Shown here: positions 7,074-14,751 of the stretch, piece by piece
Layout: each line of letters opens with the position of its first letter
Position numbering within the stretch: the first letter of the stretch is position 1
Translations under genes and position numbers: made by a program
Assembly (NCBI GenBank): GCA_020851325.1
Contig: JADZCY010000087.1
Span: forward strand, 1-40,374
DNA: 40,374 nt
Source of the DNA: Acidobacteriota bacterium
Lineage (GTDB): Bacteria; Acidobacteriota; Vicinamibacteria; Vicinamibacterales; UBA2999
Reading direction: 5' to 3'
The notes under the pieces: model-generated
Databases searched by the model: none
Seen by the model: the letters and a program-made list of their open reading frames with translations, nothing else
What the model was told of the DNA's origin: nothing

Positions 7074-7774
7074 ACCGGATTCTCGTGGCGCTCGACGTCG
7101 ACTCGCGCGCCAAGGCGTTGCACCTGGCGGATCAGCTGCGCGGCACCGTCGCCGGCTACAAGATCGGCAAGCAGCTCTTCACCGCCGAAGGCCCCGACGT
7201 CGTCCGCGCGCTCACCTCGCGCGGCGATCGCGTGTTCCTCGACCTGAAGTTCCACGACATTCCGAACACCGTGGCCGGGGCCGTGAAGTCGGCCATCGCC
7301 ACCGGCGCGTGGATGGTGAACGTGCACGCCTCGGGTGGTTCCGCGATGATGCGCGCCGCCGCGACGGCCGCGCGTGAACAGGCCGCGAAGCTTGGCGTCA
7401 CGCCGCCGCTCGTCATCGGCGTCACCGTGCTGACCAGCATGGATGAAGCCGCGCTTGCGGAGATCGGCACGACACGATCGGTGCTGGAGCAGGTGGTGCA
7501 CCTGGCCAGGCTGGCGAAAGATGCCGGCCTGGACGGGGTGGTCGCCTCGCCGCAGGAGATTGCCGCGATTCGCGCCGCGTGCGGGCCGGATTTTGCGATT
7601 GTGACGCCGGGGATTCGTCCGGCTGGTGAGGCGGGGAAAGACGACCAGGCGCGGACGTTGACGCCGGCACAAGCCGTCGCGGCTGGCGCCACTTACCTGG
7701 TGATCGGCCGGCCCATCACGGCCGCCAGCGACCCGCGCGCCGCCGCCGAGGGGATTGCGGCGGAACTGGGCTGA
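7070..7774 (+). CDS. pyrF: orotidine 5'-phosphate decarboxylase
   Basis: Predicted 234-aa TIM-barrel enzyme that converts OMP to UMP, the last step of the pathway. The catalytic D-x-K-x-x-D-I motif is present in FLDLKFHDIPNTV. Other family segments are LVALDVDS at the start, MVNVHASGG, VTPGIRP and YLVIGRPI near the end for phosphate binding. The ATG overlaps the pyrD stop (ATGA). Orotate phosphoribosyltransferase (pyrE), which acts between PyrD and PyrF, is not in the window. The gene ends five bases before a large hairpin. Confidence 0.96.
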   Translation: MNRILVALDVDSRAKALHLADQLRGTVAGYKIGKQLFTAEGPDVVRALTSRGDRVFLDLKFHDIPNTVAGAVKSAIATGAWMVNVHASGGSAMMRAAATAAREQAAKLGVTPPLVIGVTVLTSMDEAALAEIGTTRSVLEQVVHLARLAKDAGLDGVVASPQEIAAIRAACGPDFAIVTPGIRPAGEAGKDDQARTLTPAQAVAAGATYLVIGRPITAASDPRAAAEGIAAELG

Positions 7775-7779
7775 ACTTC

Positions 7780-7843
7780 AGCATTGGCAATCGGCGGATC
7801 GGGGGAATTCGCGAAATGTCCCGATCCGTCAATTACCAATGCT
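7780..7843. terminator. bidirectional hairpin between pyrF and pal
   Basis: AGCATTGG (7780-7787) pairs with CCAATGCT (7836-7843) and GGATCGGG (7796-7803) with CCCGATCC (7820-7827). Together they form an imperfect 64-base hairpin between two convergent genes. No strong U-run follows on the + strand, so this may be a folding terminator or mRNA end stabiliser and not a classical intrinsic terminator. Confidence 0.6.
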
Positions 7844-7852
7844 CGGTTCTAG

Positions 7853-8425
7853 CTATTTGGCGGTGAAGATGAAGTGCCCGCGGCGGTTCTGCTGCCAGCA
7901 GCTTTCCGCCTGCTCGGTGCAGACCGGCGCTTCCTTGCCCTTCGAGATGATCGTCACGCGGTCGGCGGCGATGCCGAGGCTCACGAGGTAATCCTTTACC
8001 GCGTTGGCGCGACGTTCACCCAGACCCAGGTTGTACTCCGCCGTGCCGCGCTCGTCGCAGTGGCCTTCGACGTTGATGCGCGTGCTGGTCCAGCGCTTCA
8101 GGTAATCGGCGTTGCGCGACAGCGCGGCGCGGGCGTCGTCGCGGATCGTCGACGCGTCCAGATCGAAGAACACGTCGGCCAGCGGCCGCTGGGCGTTCAA
8201 CTGATCCAGCGTCGTCCGCGCGAAGATCTCGTCTTCGGTCGGTGCCGCCGGAGCGGGAGCCGGTGGTGGCGGCGGCGGTGGGGGTGGAGGAGGCGGTGGC
8301 GGAGCCGGCGCTGCTGGGGGTGGCGGCGGCGGTGGCGCGGGGGCCGGGGCCTTCTTCGCGCAAGCGTTCGCGCCCATCGTGAGCACGAGCGCAAGCGCCG
8401 CAATCTGAACGGTCCGTCGAATCAT
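7853..8425 (-). CDS. pal: peptidoglycan-associated lipoprotein, OmpA-domain, with polyproline linker
   Basis: Predicted 190-aa outer-membrane lipoprotein. The signal peptide MIRRTVQIAALALVLTMGA leads to Cys22 for lipidation. Residues about 26-66 are almost only Pro and Ala, including an unbroken run of about 14 Pro, a stiff spacer long enough to cross part of the periplasm. The OmpA-like domain follows, with DVFFDLDAS, GHCDERGTAEYN and LGERRA, containing the Asp and Arg that bind diaminopimelate in peptidoglycan. Pal normally links the outer membrane to the wall and works with TolB; no tol genes are nearby. ATG 8425 is chosen over an extension to 8461 because of the signal peptide and the strong promoter at 8433-8461. 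Confidence 0.9.
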   Translation of the reverse strand: MIRRTVQIAALALVLTMGANACAKKAPAPAPPPPPPPAAPAPPPPPPPPPPPPPPAPAPAAPTEDEIFARTTLDQLNAQRPLADVFFDLDASTIRDDARAALSRNADYLKRWTSTRINVEGHCDERGTAEYNLGLGERRANAVKDYLVSLGIAADRVTIISKGKEAPVCTEQAESCWQQNRRGHFIFTAK

Positions 8426-8432
8426 GCCTCGG

Positions 8433-8461
8433 AGAATAAGGCGGCTCTCCAGTGGTGTCAA
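8433..8461 (-). promoter_or_regulatory. strong promoter for pal, leaderless geometry
   Basis: On the reverse strand a perfect TTGACA (8461-8456) is separated by exactly 17 bases from TATTCT (8438-8433). The pal ATG starts seven bases after the -10 box, so the transcript should begin within a base or two of the start codon. This is the best-formed promoter in the window. Its -35 box overlaps the stop codon of the upstream glycosyltransferase gene. Confidence 0.75.
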
Positions 8462-10824
8462 CGCAAACCGACGTGTTCGATGCGCAGATTGAAGACGCGC
8501 AGCCCCAATGCGCGCAAATCAGGAGGGCCGCCGCGCTCCGCCGGCACGAACGTTTGCGTCGTTTCGATCACAATTTCGCCGCTGGCCGCGGGCAGCGTGC
8601 CCGCGGGGACGTCGAAACTCCACGTCGTCGTGTCGGCGATCGTTGCGCGCGCGAGTTCGACGGTGCCGGCGCGAGCCACGACGTCGCTGGGCTGACCGAA
8701 GTAGCGGAGCGGCGACTCGATCTCCATCGTCACGCGCAGCGCCGACGAGGCATTGAACACGCGTAGCGTGGCGGCGGGACCCGCCCAATGCCAGACGCCC
8801 AGTGCCGGTGTGTATTCGGCCTCGTACCAGCCGCGATCGAAGGCCCACATCAACGTGTCCGCCGGCTGCAGATCGAACTGCTCGATCGCGGTGGGGATCG
8901 GCGCCGATCCCGAGACCGCGGTGGAGGCAATGGTGAGCGCGGCCCACGGATCGTTCGCGACCGCCAACGCGCCCTCGGGAGCGAGCGCCCCGGGCGTCAG
9001 AGCCAACGAACCAGACGGCAGTTCGACAATGCGCAGGAAGTAGCCGGGCGCGACGTCCCAGGTGTCGATGACCCGTCCGTCGATGGAGAGGGTGAAACGC
9101 GCCGCCGGGTCGTGCGGTCCGGCCAGGCTGCGGCCACCGACGAGGATGCGCACGGCTTGCGGATCGCGGCGCACGCGCGCGGTGATCGGCCCGAGATGCG
9201 GCGCGCGTCCCATCAGCGCCGCCATGCCCGCCGTCTCCGGCGTCAGCGACCACCCCTCTTCGGCAAACCAGCGCGGCGGCGTCATCCGCACCCAGTCCAC
9301 GGCCGCTGGCCGCATGCCGCCAAACACCAGGTGCTCCGTCGGCTCCCACCGGAACGGCACGACGTCGCGGCGGCTCTGCGGATCGATCAGCGCCAGATCG
9401 CTGCGCCGCGGATCGGCCAAAAACCACACCGGTCCGGTATGGCCTTGCTGCCAGAAGCGCGTCAGTTCGAGCCACTCGCGGCGCGGCGGCGACGGCAGCT
9501 GCGGCGTCACGGTTACACGCTCGGCCTCGAGCGGGCGCTGAAATGTCTGGTGCATCGCCAGAGCACCGGGCGGGGACTTCGCTGCCTCGGCATTGATCGC
9601 ATCGAGCACCTGCACGGCCGGCGCCGGTGCAGTGGCGTAGGTCATCGTCGTCGGCGTCGCGACGGCTACCGCGGCCAGCGACAGCGCGGCCGCCACCGGA
9701 ATCACCGCACGCGCCGAGACGAGCGCCGCGCCCTGCACCGCAAGGAACGCCACCATCGGCACCAGCGGCATTGCGTAGCGGATGAACGACGTGTCCTGGA
9801 AGAGCAGATGGAAGACGAGATACGGCACGCCCATCGCCGCGACGAGCGCGAGCGTGCGCCGATCGCGCCACAACAGATGCACGGCGCCAGCCGCGGCAAG
9901 CGCAAGCACGGGTAACGCCAGCAGCCAACCGTCCCACGGGTCGATGAACGTGTGGACCAGTGCCAGCGCAATCAGGCGCGGGGCGGGATTGAGATACAGC
10001 ATCTCGCCGCTGGCGAAGTCCTCGCCTGCCTGCGTGCCAAGGGCCGCCAGATACTCCTGCATCCCGCCGCTGACGACGACGAGCGGCACCGCCCAGGCCA
10101 GCGCGCCGATCGCGGAGGTCATCGTGGCGCCGATCAGCGCACCCGCCACACCACGGCCGATGCGGTCGACGAGCACCGCCAGCAACACCGGCGCGGTGAG
10201 CCACAGCGTCTGCGTGCGCAGCCCGATCGCGAGACCCGCGAGCAGCGCGCCCACCACGAGCATGCGGCCCGACATCGCCGTCATCTCGGGCTCCAGCCGT
10301 CGATCGCCGTCGGCCGGCGGCGTCTGCCACCACCACGCGGTGAGCAGGCACGCCTGCGCCGCCAGCGCCAGCGTCAGCCCCGGCAAGTCGCTCATCGGCC
10401 GCACCGTCATCGTCCAGATGAGCGGATTGGTGAGCGTCAACGCCGCGGTCGCAAGCGCGGGCGCGTCGAGTCCGGTCCACGGCGGCGTCTGGTCGCGCAC
10501 GGCACGCGCCGCGGCAAACACGCGATACACGAGGAACGGCAGAAGCATCGCGGCGAGCCACGACAGCAGCGACAGCGCGCGCGCTTCGATCGTGGACGGC
10601 GCGGCAGCGCCCGACACCGCACCGACGATGGCGGCGGCCACCTTGCCCATCGCGATGTAGACGGGATAGCCGGGCGGATGCGGCCGGTGCGCGGCGACGT
10701 CGAAGTCGCGCACGCCGAGCGCGAAGTTCACCGAGTCGATGTCCTCGAGTGTCGACGCCAGAAACGGCAGGTGCGCGAGGCCGATGACGATGGCCAGCGC
10801 GGTCAGCACGCGGCGCGGCGTCAC
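8458..10824 (-). CDS. GT-C type membrane glycosyltransferase family protein
   Basis: Predicted 788-aa membrane protein of the GT-C fold (PMT/DUF2723-like). The first loop has the acidic STLEDIDSVNFALGV and HRPHPPGYPVYIAMGK, typical of lipid-linked-sugar transferases. About ten hydrophobic segments fill residues 5-400, and a large soluble domain follows to the C-terminus, ending in beta-rich sequence (IEIETTQTF-type strands). Donor and acceptor cannot be told. The start is a GTG that overlaps the larE stop (GTGA), so it is probably translated in coupling with larE. Its stop overlaps the pal promoter. No other polysaccharide genes are adjacent. Confidence 0.8.
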   Translation of the reverse strand: MTPRRVLTALAIVIGLAHLPFLASTLEDIDSVNFALGVRDFDVAAHRPHPPGYPVYIAMGKVAAAIVGAVSGAAAPSTIEARALSLLSWLAAMLLPFLVYRVFAAARAVRDQTPPWTGLDAPALATAALTLTNPLIWTMTVRPMSDLPGLTLALAAQACLLTAWWWQTPPADGDRRLEPEMTAMSGRMLVVGALLAGLAIGLRTQTLWLTAPVLLAVLVDRIGRGVAGALIGATMTSAIGALAWAVPLVVVSGGMQEYLAALGTQAGEDFASGEMLYLNPAPRLIALALVHTFIDPWDGWLLALPVLALAAAGAVHLLWRDRRTLALVAAMGVPYLVFHLLFQDTSFIRYAMPLVPMVAFLAVQGAALVSARAVIPVAAALSLAAVAVATPTTMTYATAPAPAVQVLDAINAEAAKSPPGALAMHQTFQRPLEAERVTVTPQLPSPPRREWLELTRFWQQGHTGPVWFLADPRRSDLALIDPQSRRDVVPFRWEPTEHLVFGGMRPAAVDWVRMTPPRWFAEEGWSLTPETAGMAALMGRAPHLGPITARVRRDPQAVRILVGGRSLAGPHDPAARFTLSIDGRVIDTWDVAPGYFLRIVELPSGSLALTPGALAPEGALAVANDPWAALTIASTAVSGSAPIPTAIEQFDLQPADTLMWAFDRGWYEAEYTPALGVWHWAGPAATLRVFNASSALRVTMEIESPLRYFGQPSDVVARAGTVELARATIADTTTWSFDVPAGTLPAASGEIVIETTQTFVPAERGGPPDLRALGLRVFNLRIEHVGLR

Positions 10825-11645
10825 GACACCGGACGCAAGCGCAGCGCCTCGTTGAGACTGCCAAGCCGATAGCCCTGGAGGTCCAGGGCCACGTAGCGAT
10901 ACCCGAGGGTCCGCAAGCCTGTGACGATCGCGGTGTTGACGGCCGGTTCGAGGGCGCGCGCCATCTCGTCACGCGCCACTTCGATGCGCGCCGTGTCGTC
11001 GTGATGTCGGACACGGAAGATCCGGAACCCCTGCGCGCGCACCACTTCCTCCGCGCGCTCGATGCGCCGCAGTTTCTCGTCCGTCACTTCGGCGCCGTAG
11101 GGAATGCGCGACGACAGGCACGCGGACGCCGGCTCGTCCCAGGTGCTCATGCCGGCCTCACGCGCCAGCCCGCGGATATCGGTCTTGGTCAGATCGGCTT
11201 CGTCCAGCGGACTGACGACGCCGTGTTCGCGCGCCGCCTGACGGCCGGGACGATAATCGCCGCGGTCGTCGGCGTTGTTGCCGTCGGCCACGTGCGCGAA
11301 GCCGCGTGTCCGCGCCAGGGCGGCGAGACGCGCGTAGAGTTCGTCCTTGCAGAAGTAACAGCGGTTCGACGCGTTGGCGCGATACTCCGGCCGCTCGAGT
11401 TCGGCGGTGTCGACGAACTCGTGGGCCAGGGAGAATTCGCGCGCCACGGTCAGCGCCAGGCGTCGGTGGGTGTCGGGGTAACTGGGACTGAGGGCGGTGA
11501 CGGCCAGGCTCCGCGGGCCGAGCACGCGGGCGGCGGTGACGGCCAGGAACGCGCTGTCGATGCCGCCGCTGAAGGCGACGATGACGGAACCGAGGCCGGC
11601 GAGGCGGGCCTCGAGACGTGCCGCCTTGAGGCCGGCGGCGTCATT
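10821..11645 (-). CDS. larE: LarE-like ATP-dependent sulfur transferase, start out of frame
   Basis: About 270 aa matching LarE, which donates sulfur from its own Cys to the nickel-pincer cofactor of lactate racemase-like enzymes. Seen: the PP-loop AFSGGIDS, CYFCKDELY, VADGNNADD, DLTKTDIRGLAREAG and ASACLSSRIPYG. The CYFC pair plus the Cys in SACLSSR could fit the three-cysteine, cluster-bearing type of LarE (inference). The frame has no ATG, GTG or TTG near the expected N-terminus. The ideal ATG at 11644, overlapping the stop of the acidic zinc-ribbon gene, is in another frame by one base. Upstream starts in this frame lie deep in the neighbour's acidic tail. Coordinates mark the homologous part; the true start is unresolved. 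No larA, larB or larC is present. Confidence 0.72.
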   Translation of the reverse strand, partial: NDAAGLKAARLEARLAGLGSVIVAFSGGIDSAFLAVTAARVLGPRSLAVTALSPSYPDTHRRLALTVAREFSLAHEFVDTAELERPEYRANASNRCYFCKDELYARLAALARTRGFAHVADGNNADDRGDYRPGRQAAREHGVVSPLDEADLTKTDIRGLAREAGMSTWDEPASACLSSRIPYGAEVTDEKLRRIERAEEVVRAQGFRIFRVRHHDDTARIEVARDEMARALEPAVNTAIVTGLRTLGYRYVALDLQGYRLGSLNEALRLRPVS

Positions 11646-11901
11646 CCTCGTCGGAGAAGCCGTCCTCTTCCTCGTCGTCTTCGTCCTCGTCGTCGTCTTC
11701 GTCGTCGCCGTCTTCCTTGTCATCGTCCTCATCGTCGTCGTCGTCGAGATCGTCCTCGTCGGCGGCTTCGAGTTCGATGGGCGAGTCGTTGACGATCTGC
11801 AGCAGCGAGCCGCATTCGGAGCACGTGAGTTCGTCGCCGATGTCGACGTCGGCTTCGTCAATCTCGATCTCGGAATCGCACTCGGGACAAATGGCGGACA
11901 T
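11641..11901 (-). CDS. LysW-like zinc-ribbon protein with hyperacidic tail
   Basis: Predicted 86-aa protein. The N-terminal half resembles the amino-carrier protein LysW: MSAICPECDSEIEID, then ELTCSECGSLLQIV, giving two C-P/S-E-C knuckles for one zinc. After residue 45 the sequence is nearly all Asp and Glu and ends SDEE. LysW also has an acidic C-terminus, whose final Glu carries the substrate, but it is much shorter and ends differently. No lysine or arginine carrier-pathway genes are in the window, so a carrier role is unproven; a zinc-ribbon partner or nucleic-acid mimic is possible. AAGGAG at 11910-11915 is a strong Shine-Dalgarno with 8-base spacing. First gene of the larE/glycosyltransferase unit. 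Confidence 0.75.
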   Translation of the reverse strand: MSAICPECDSEIEIDEADVDIGDELTCSECGSLLQIVNDSPIELEAADEDDLDDDDDEDDDKEDGDDEDDDEDEDDEEEDGFSDEE

Positions 11902-11936
11902 CAGAAAGGCTCCTTGCGGTCGTTCAGCCAGAAGGG

Positions 11937-11965
11937 ATTATATACTCTCGAACGTATGGCGTCAT
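11937..11965. promoter_or_regulatory. divergent promoter with overlapping -10 boxes
   Basis: The + strand has TATACT at 11941-11946, nine bases before ATG 11956. The - strand has a perfect TATAAT at 11942-11937, with ATGACG at 11965-11960 exactly 17 bases away as -35. The two -10 boxes share bases, so the receiver-PilZ gene and the zinc-ribbon gene probably use one bidirectional promoter. Confidence 0.65.
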
Positions 11966-12714
11966 CTGCTGCGCCGGGCAAGACCGTGCTGATCGCCGAC
12001 GACACGCCGTTCGTACGCGAACGGTTCATGACGGCGCTGGAAGGCGCGGGCCACCGCGCGGTGTTCGCGCGCAGCGCCGCCGAGTTGCTGGCGCGCGTGC
12101 GGGCCGACATCGAGGAGATCGACCTGCTGCTGGTCGATCTGAAGCTGCCGCACCAGTCGGGCGCGGACCTGATTCGCGCCGTCCGCAAGCTGGATGGCGG
12201 CCGGCTGCCGGTGCTGGTGTTCAGCGGCACGGTGTCGAGCGCCGAGGAAGTGCGGGAACTCGCCGCGCTCGGCGTCAGCGGCTACATCAACGAGTACAGC
12301 GCCGCGCAGCACATCCTGCCGTCGCTGGCGCCGCATCTCTTCCCCGACAACTTCAACCGGCGCGGCAGTCCGCGCCTGGTCCTCGGCATTCCCATCGCCT
12401 ATCGATCCGGCGGCACCATTGCGGCGGCGCTGACGCTCAACATCAACCGCGGCGGCATGGCCATCCGCACGACCAGCCCGCTCGAGCGCGAAACCGACGT
12501 CAAGCTGCGCTTCCGTCTGCCGGGGTCGAAGAAGGACATCGATCTCGACGCGCGCGTCTGCTGGAGCGACGCCAAGGCCGGCATGGGCCTCGCCTTCACG
12601 CGGGTCGATGCCGTGGATCAGTCGGCGATCGACGACTTCGTCGATGCGCACTTCCACGACGAGAAGCCCGCGCCCGACGCCGTGCCGCCACCCCCGGACG
12701 AGCCGATCGAGTAG
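11956..12714 (+). CDS. receiver domain fused to PilZ domain
   Basis: Predicted 252-aa cytoplasmic signalling protein. Residues 9-125 form a response-regulator receiver with the acidic pair Asp15/Asp16 and phospho-acceptor Asp61 in LLVDLKLP; the switch Ser is in VLVFSGT. The usual Lys of the last strand is absent: the segment reads GYINEYSA. Residues about 135-230 form a PilZ domain with RRGSPR (RxxxR) and NINRGG (the D/N-x-S-x-x-G position with Asn for Ser), which in other proteins bind cyclic di-GMP. The Pro-rich tail is disordered. Such proteins relay phosphorylation and cyclic di-GMP to motility, surface or transcription targets. The kinase partner is not adjacent. The start lies nine bases after a -10 box without a Shine-Dalgarno. 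Confidence 0.88.
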   Translation: MASSAAPGKTVLIADDTPFVRERFMTALEGAGHRAVFARSAAELLARVRADIEEIDLLLVDLKLPHQSGADLIRAVRKLDGGRLPVLVFSGTVSSAEEVRELAALGVSGYINEYSAAQHILPSLAPHLFPDNFNRRGSPRLVLGIPIAYRSGGTIAAALTLNINRGGMAIRTTSPLERETDVKLRFRLPGSKKDIDLDARVCWSDAKAGMGLAFTRVDAVDQSAIDDFVDAHFHDEKPAPDAVPPPPDEPIE

Positions 12715-12717
12715 ATC

Positions 12718-12745
12718 GGGAGGCGGGAGGCGGGAGGCGGGAGGC
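12718..12745 (+). repeat. GGGAGGC heptamer, exactly four units
   Basis: Four perfect GGGAGGC units (28 bases) begin four bases after the receiver-PilZ stop and end six bases before the stop of the convergent metal ATPase. Four GGG tracts separated by four bases fit a single intramolecular G-quadruplex. Confidence 0.9.
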
Positions 12746-12750
12746 GCAGG

Positions 12751-14751
12751 CTACGCGAATCTCCGTAGCCTTAGTGCATTAGCGAGCACGATCACCGACG
12801 CGCCGGTGTCGGCGAGGACAGCCATCCACAGCGTGGCGACGCCAAGCGCCGCGGCGATCACGAACGCGGCCTTCAGTCCCAGCGCAATCGCGACGTTGGC
12901 GCGGACGTTGGCCAGCGTGGCGTGACTCAGCCGAATCGCCCACGGCAGACGTGACAGGTCATCCGTCATCAGCGCGATGTCCGCCGTTTCGATCGCGGCG
13001 TCGCTCCCCATCGCGCCCATGACGATGCCGACGTCCGCGGTGGCGAGGGCGGGCGCGTCGTTGATGCCGTCGCCGACCATGGCCACCGGACCGCCGCGCT
13101 TGAGGTCGCGAATCGCGTCCACCTTGCCCTCCGGCAACAGCTCCGCCCGCACGTCGTCGATGCCGACACGCGCGCCGACGGCGCTGGCGCCCGGCGCGTG
13201 ATCGCCGGTGAGCATCGCCACGCGGCCGATGCCGTGCGTGCGAAGCGCTTGCACCACGGGCGCGGCCGTGTCGCGTTCACGATCGGACACGCCGATGACG
13301 CCCAGCACGACGCCGTCGCGAGTGACGATCACCGGCGACAACCCGCGCGCCACCATCGCGTCGACGACGCCGGCCGAGCGTAGCGCGCCTCCGGGGTCTT
13401 CTTCGCTGGCATCTTCCGCCGCTAGCTTGACGCCTCCCGCTTCCCGCCTCCCGCCTCCCGACGCGATGGCATAGCGCGGACTCGCGCAGCGCACCCGGTG
13501 TCCATTCACCGCGCCTTCGACGCCCATGCCGGGGAGCGCGCGGACGTCCGCGGCAAGCGGCACGTCGATGCCGCGAGCGCGAGTGTCATCCACGATGGCG
13601 CGAGCGATGGGATGTTCGGAGTGCCGCTCGACCGAAGCCGCGGCGCCGAGCAGTTCTTCCACGGCGATGCCGGGGGACGGTTCCACCGCGCCCACGCTCA
13701 CCTGACCGCGCGTCAGCGTCCCCGTCTTATCGAACGCCATCGTCTTGACGCTGGCCAGCCGTTCGAGCGCCGCGCCGCCCTTGATGAGCACGCCGCGCCG
13801 TGCCGCGCCAGCAAGCGCCGACACCATCGACACCGGCGTCGAAATGACGAGCGCGCACGGACACGCGACGACCAGCACGACGAGGCCGCGATATACCCAC
13901 GTCGCCGTGTCGCCGCCAAGCGCAATGGGAATGGCGCCGACAAAAAATGCCAGCACCACCACCGCCGGCGTGTACCACCGGGCGAAGCGATCGATGAACT
14001 GCTGCACCGGCGCGCGTTCGGACTGCGCGGTTTCGACCAGGTGCACGATACGGGCGAGCGTGGTGTCGTCGCGCCGTCGCGTCACCGAGACACGCAGCGC
14101 ACCGTGACCATTGATGGTGCCGGCATACACTTCGTCGCCCTGCACCTTCTCCACCGGCACCGACTCGCCGGTGATGGGCGCCTGGTTCACATCGGACTGT
14201 CCATCAGTGACCGTGCCATCGAGCGGCACGCGCTCACCCGGACGAATACGAATCAACTGGCCCGGCCGCACATCGTCGATGCCGACCATGCGTTCGTGGC
14301 CGGCTTCGTCCAGGCGTGCCTGCGGGGGTGTGAGATCCAGCAGCGAGCGAATGGCCGCGCGCGCGCGATCGAGGCTGCGCGACTCGAGCCACTGCGCCAC
14401 CGCGAAGAGGAAAACGACCATCGCGCCTTCCTCCCATTCGCCAATCATCAGCGCGCCGGCGACGGCCACCACCATCAGCACGTTGATGTCCACCGTGCGG
14501 CGGCGGAGCGCGTCCCAGGCGCGGCGAGCCGGGAACACCGCGCCGGCAAGCACGGCGAGCAGGAAGAATGGCTGCGACCATGTGGGGGTGATGCCGGCGA
14601 GATCCGCCAGACAGCCGACGGCGAGCAGTCCCGCGGCCACACCAGCCAGCACACCGCGTGCGCGCGCAGCCGTGGACCGCGGCGGTTCCGGCGCGCAGTG
14701 CGTGCAGCAATCGGCTGCGGGTACGTCCGCGGCGTGCGTGTGCGCGCTCAT
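12751..14751 (-). CDS. P1B-type heavy-metal ATPase, Zn/Cd/Pb class
   Basis: Predicted 666-aa inner-membrane efflux pump. Seen: CPC at residues 297-299 in the ion-binding helix, DKTGTLT with phosphorylated Asp341, SEHP in the nucleotide domain, TGES in the actuator domain, GDGINDAPALA, and ADTGASVIV in the last helix, the D-x-G typical of Zn/Cd/Pb pumps. There is no N-terminal HMA domain, only a short DCCTHC motif. Residues about 431-440 (SGGGRREAGG) come from a GGGAGGC repeat inserted in the nucleotide domain. ATG 14751 overlaps the arsR stop (ATGA), so the two are one metal-resistance operon. A longer in-frame start at 15168 only reads arsR out of frame. Confidence 0.93.
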   Translation of the reverse strand: MSAHTHAADVPAADCCTHCAPEPPRSTAARARGVLAGVAAGLLAVGCLADLAGITPTWSQPFFLLAVLAGAVFPARRAWDALRRRTVDINVLMVVAVAGALMIGEWEEGAMVVFLFAVAQWLESRSLDRARAAIRSLLDLTPPQARLDEAGHERMVGIDDVRPGQLIRIRPGERVPLDGTVTDGQSDVNQAPITGESVPVEKVQGDEVYAGTINGHGALRVSVTRRRDDTTLARIVHLVETAQSERAPVQQFIDRFARWYTPAVVVLAFFVGAIPIALGGDTATWVYRGLVVLVVACPCALVISTPVSMVSALAGAARRGVLIKGGAALERLASVKTMAFDKTGTLTRGQVSVGAVEPSPGIAVEELLGAAASVERHSEHPIARAIVDDTRARGIDVPLAADVRALPGMGVEGAVNGHRVRCASPRYAIASGGGRREAGGVKLAAEDASEEDPGGALRSAGVVDAMVARGLSPVIVTRDGVVLGVIGVSDRERDTAAPVVQALRTHGIGRVAMLTGDHAPGASAVGARVGIDDVRAELLPEGKVDAIRDLKRGGPVAMVGDGINDAPALATADVGIVMGAMGSDAAIETADIALMTDDLSRLPWAIRLSHATLANVRANVAIALGLKAAFVIAAALGVATLWMAVLADTGASVIVLANALRLRRFA
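13432..13459 (-). repeat. GGGAGGC heptamer, four units, inside the ATPase gene
   Basis: Read on the coding strand, four units (one with a G-to-A change) occupy 28 bases and encode GGRREAGG-like residues. The same four-unit block occurs at 12718-12745 and 17292-17319. It falls in a loop of the nucleotide-binding domain between the HP motif and the GDGIND hinge. Confidence 0.85.

Noticed and set aside
11646-11861. 72-residue Thr/Arg/Lys-rich N-terminal extension of LarE
   Set aside because: It is the Asp/Glu-coding tail of the zinc-ribbon gene read in a shifted frame and has no similarity to LarE.
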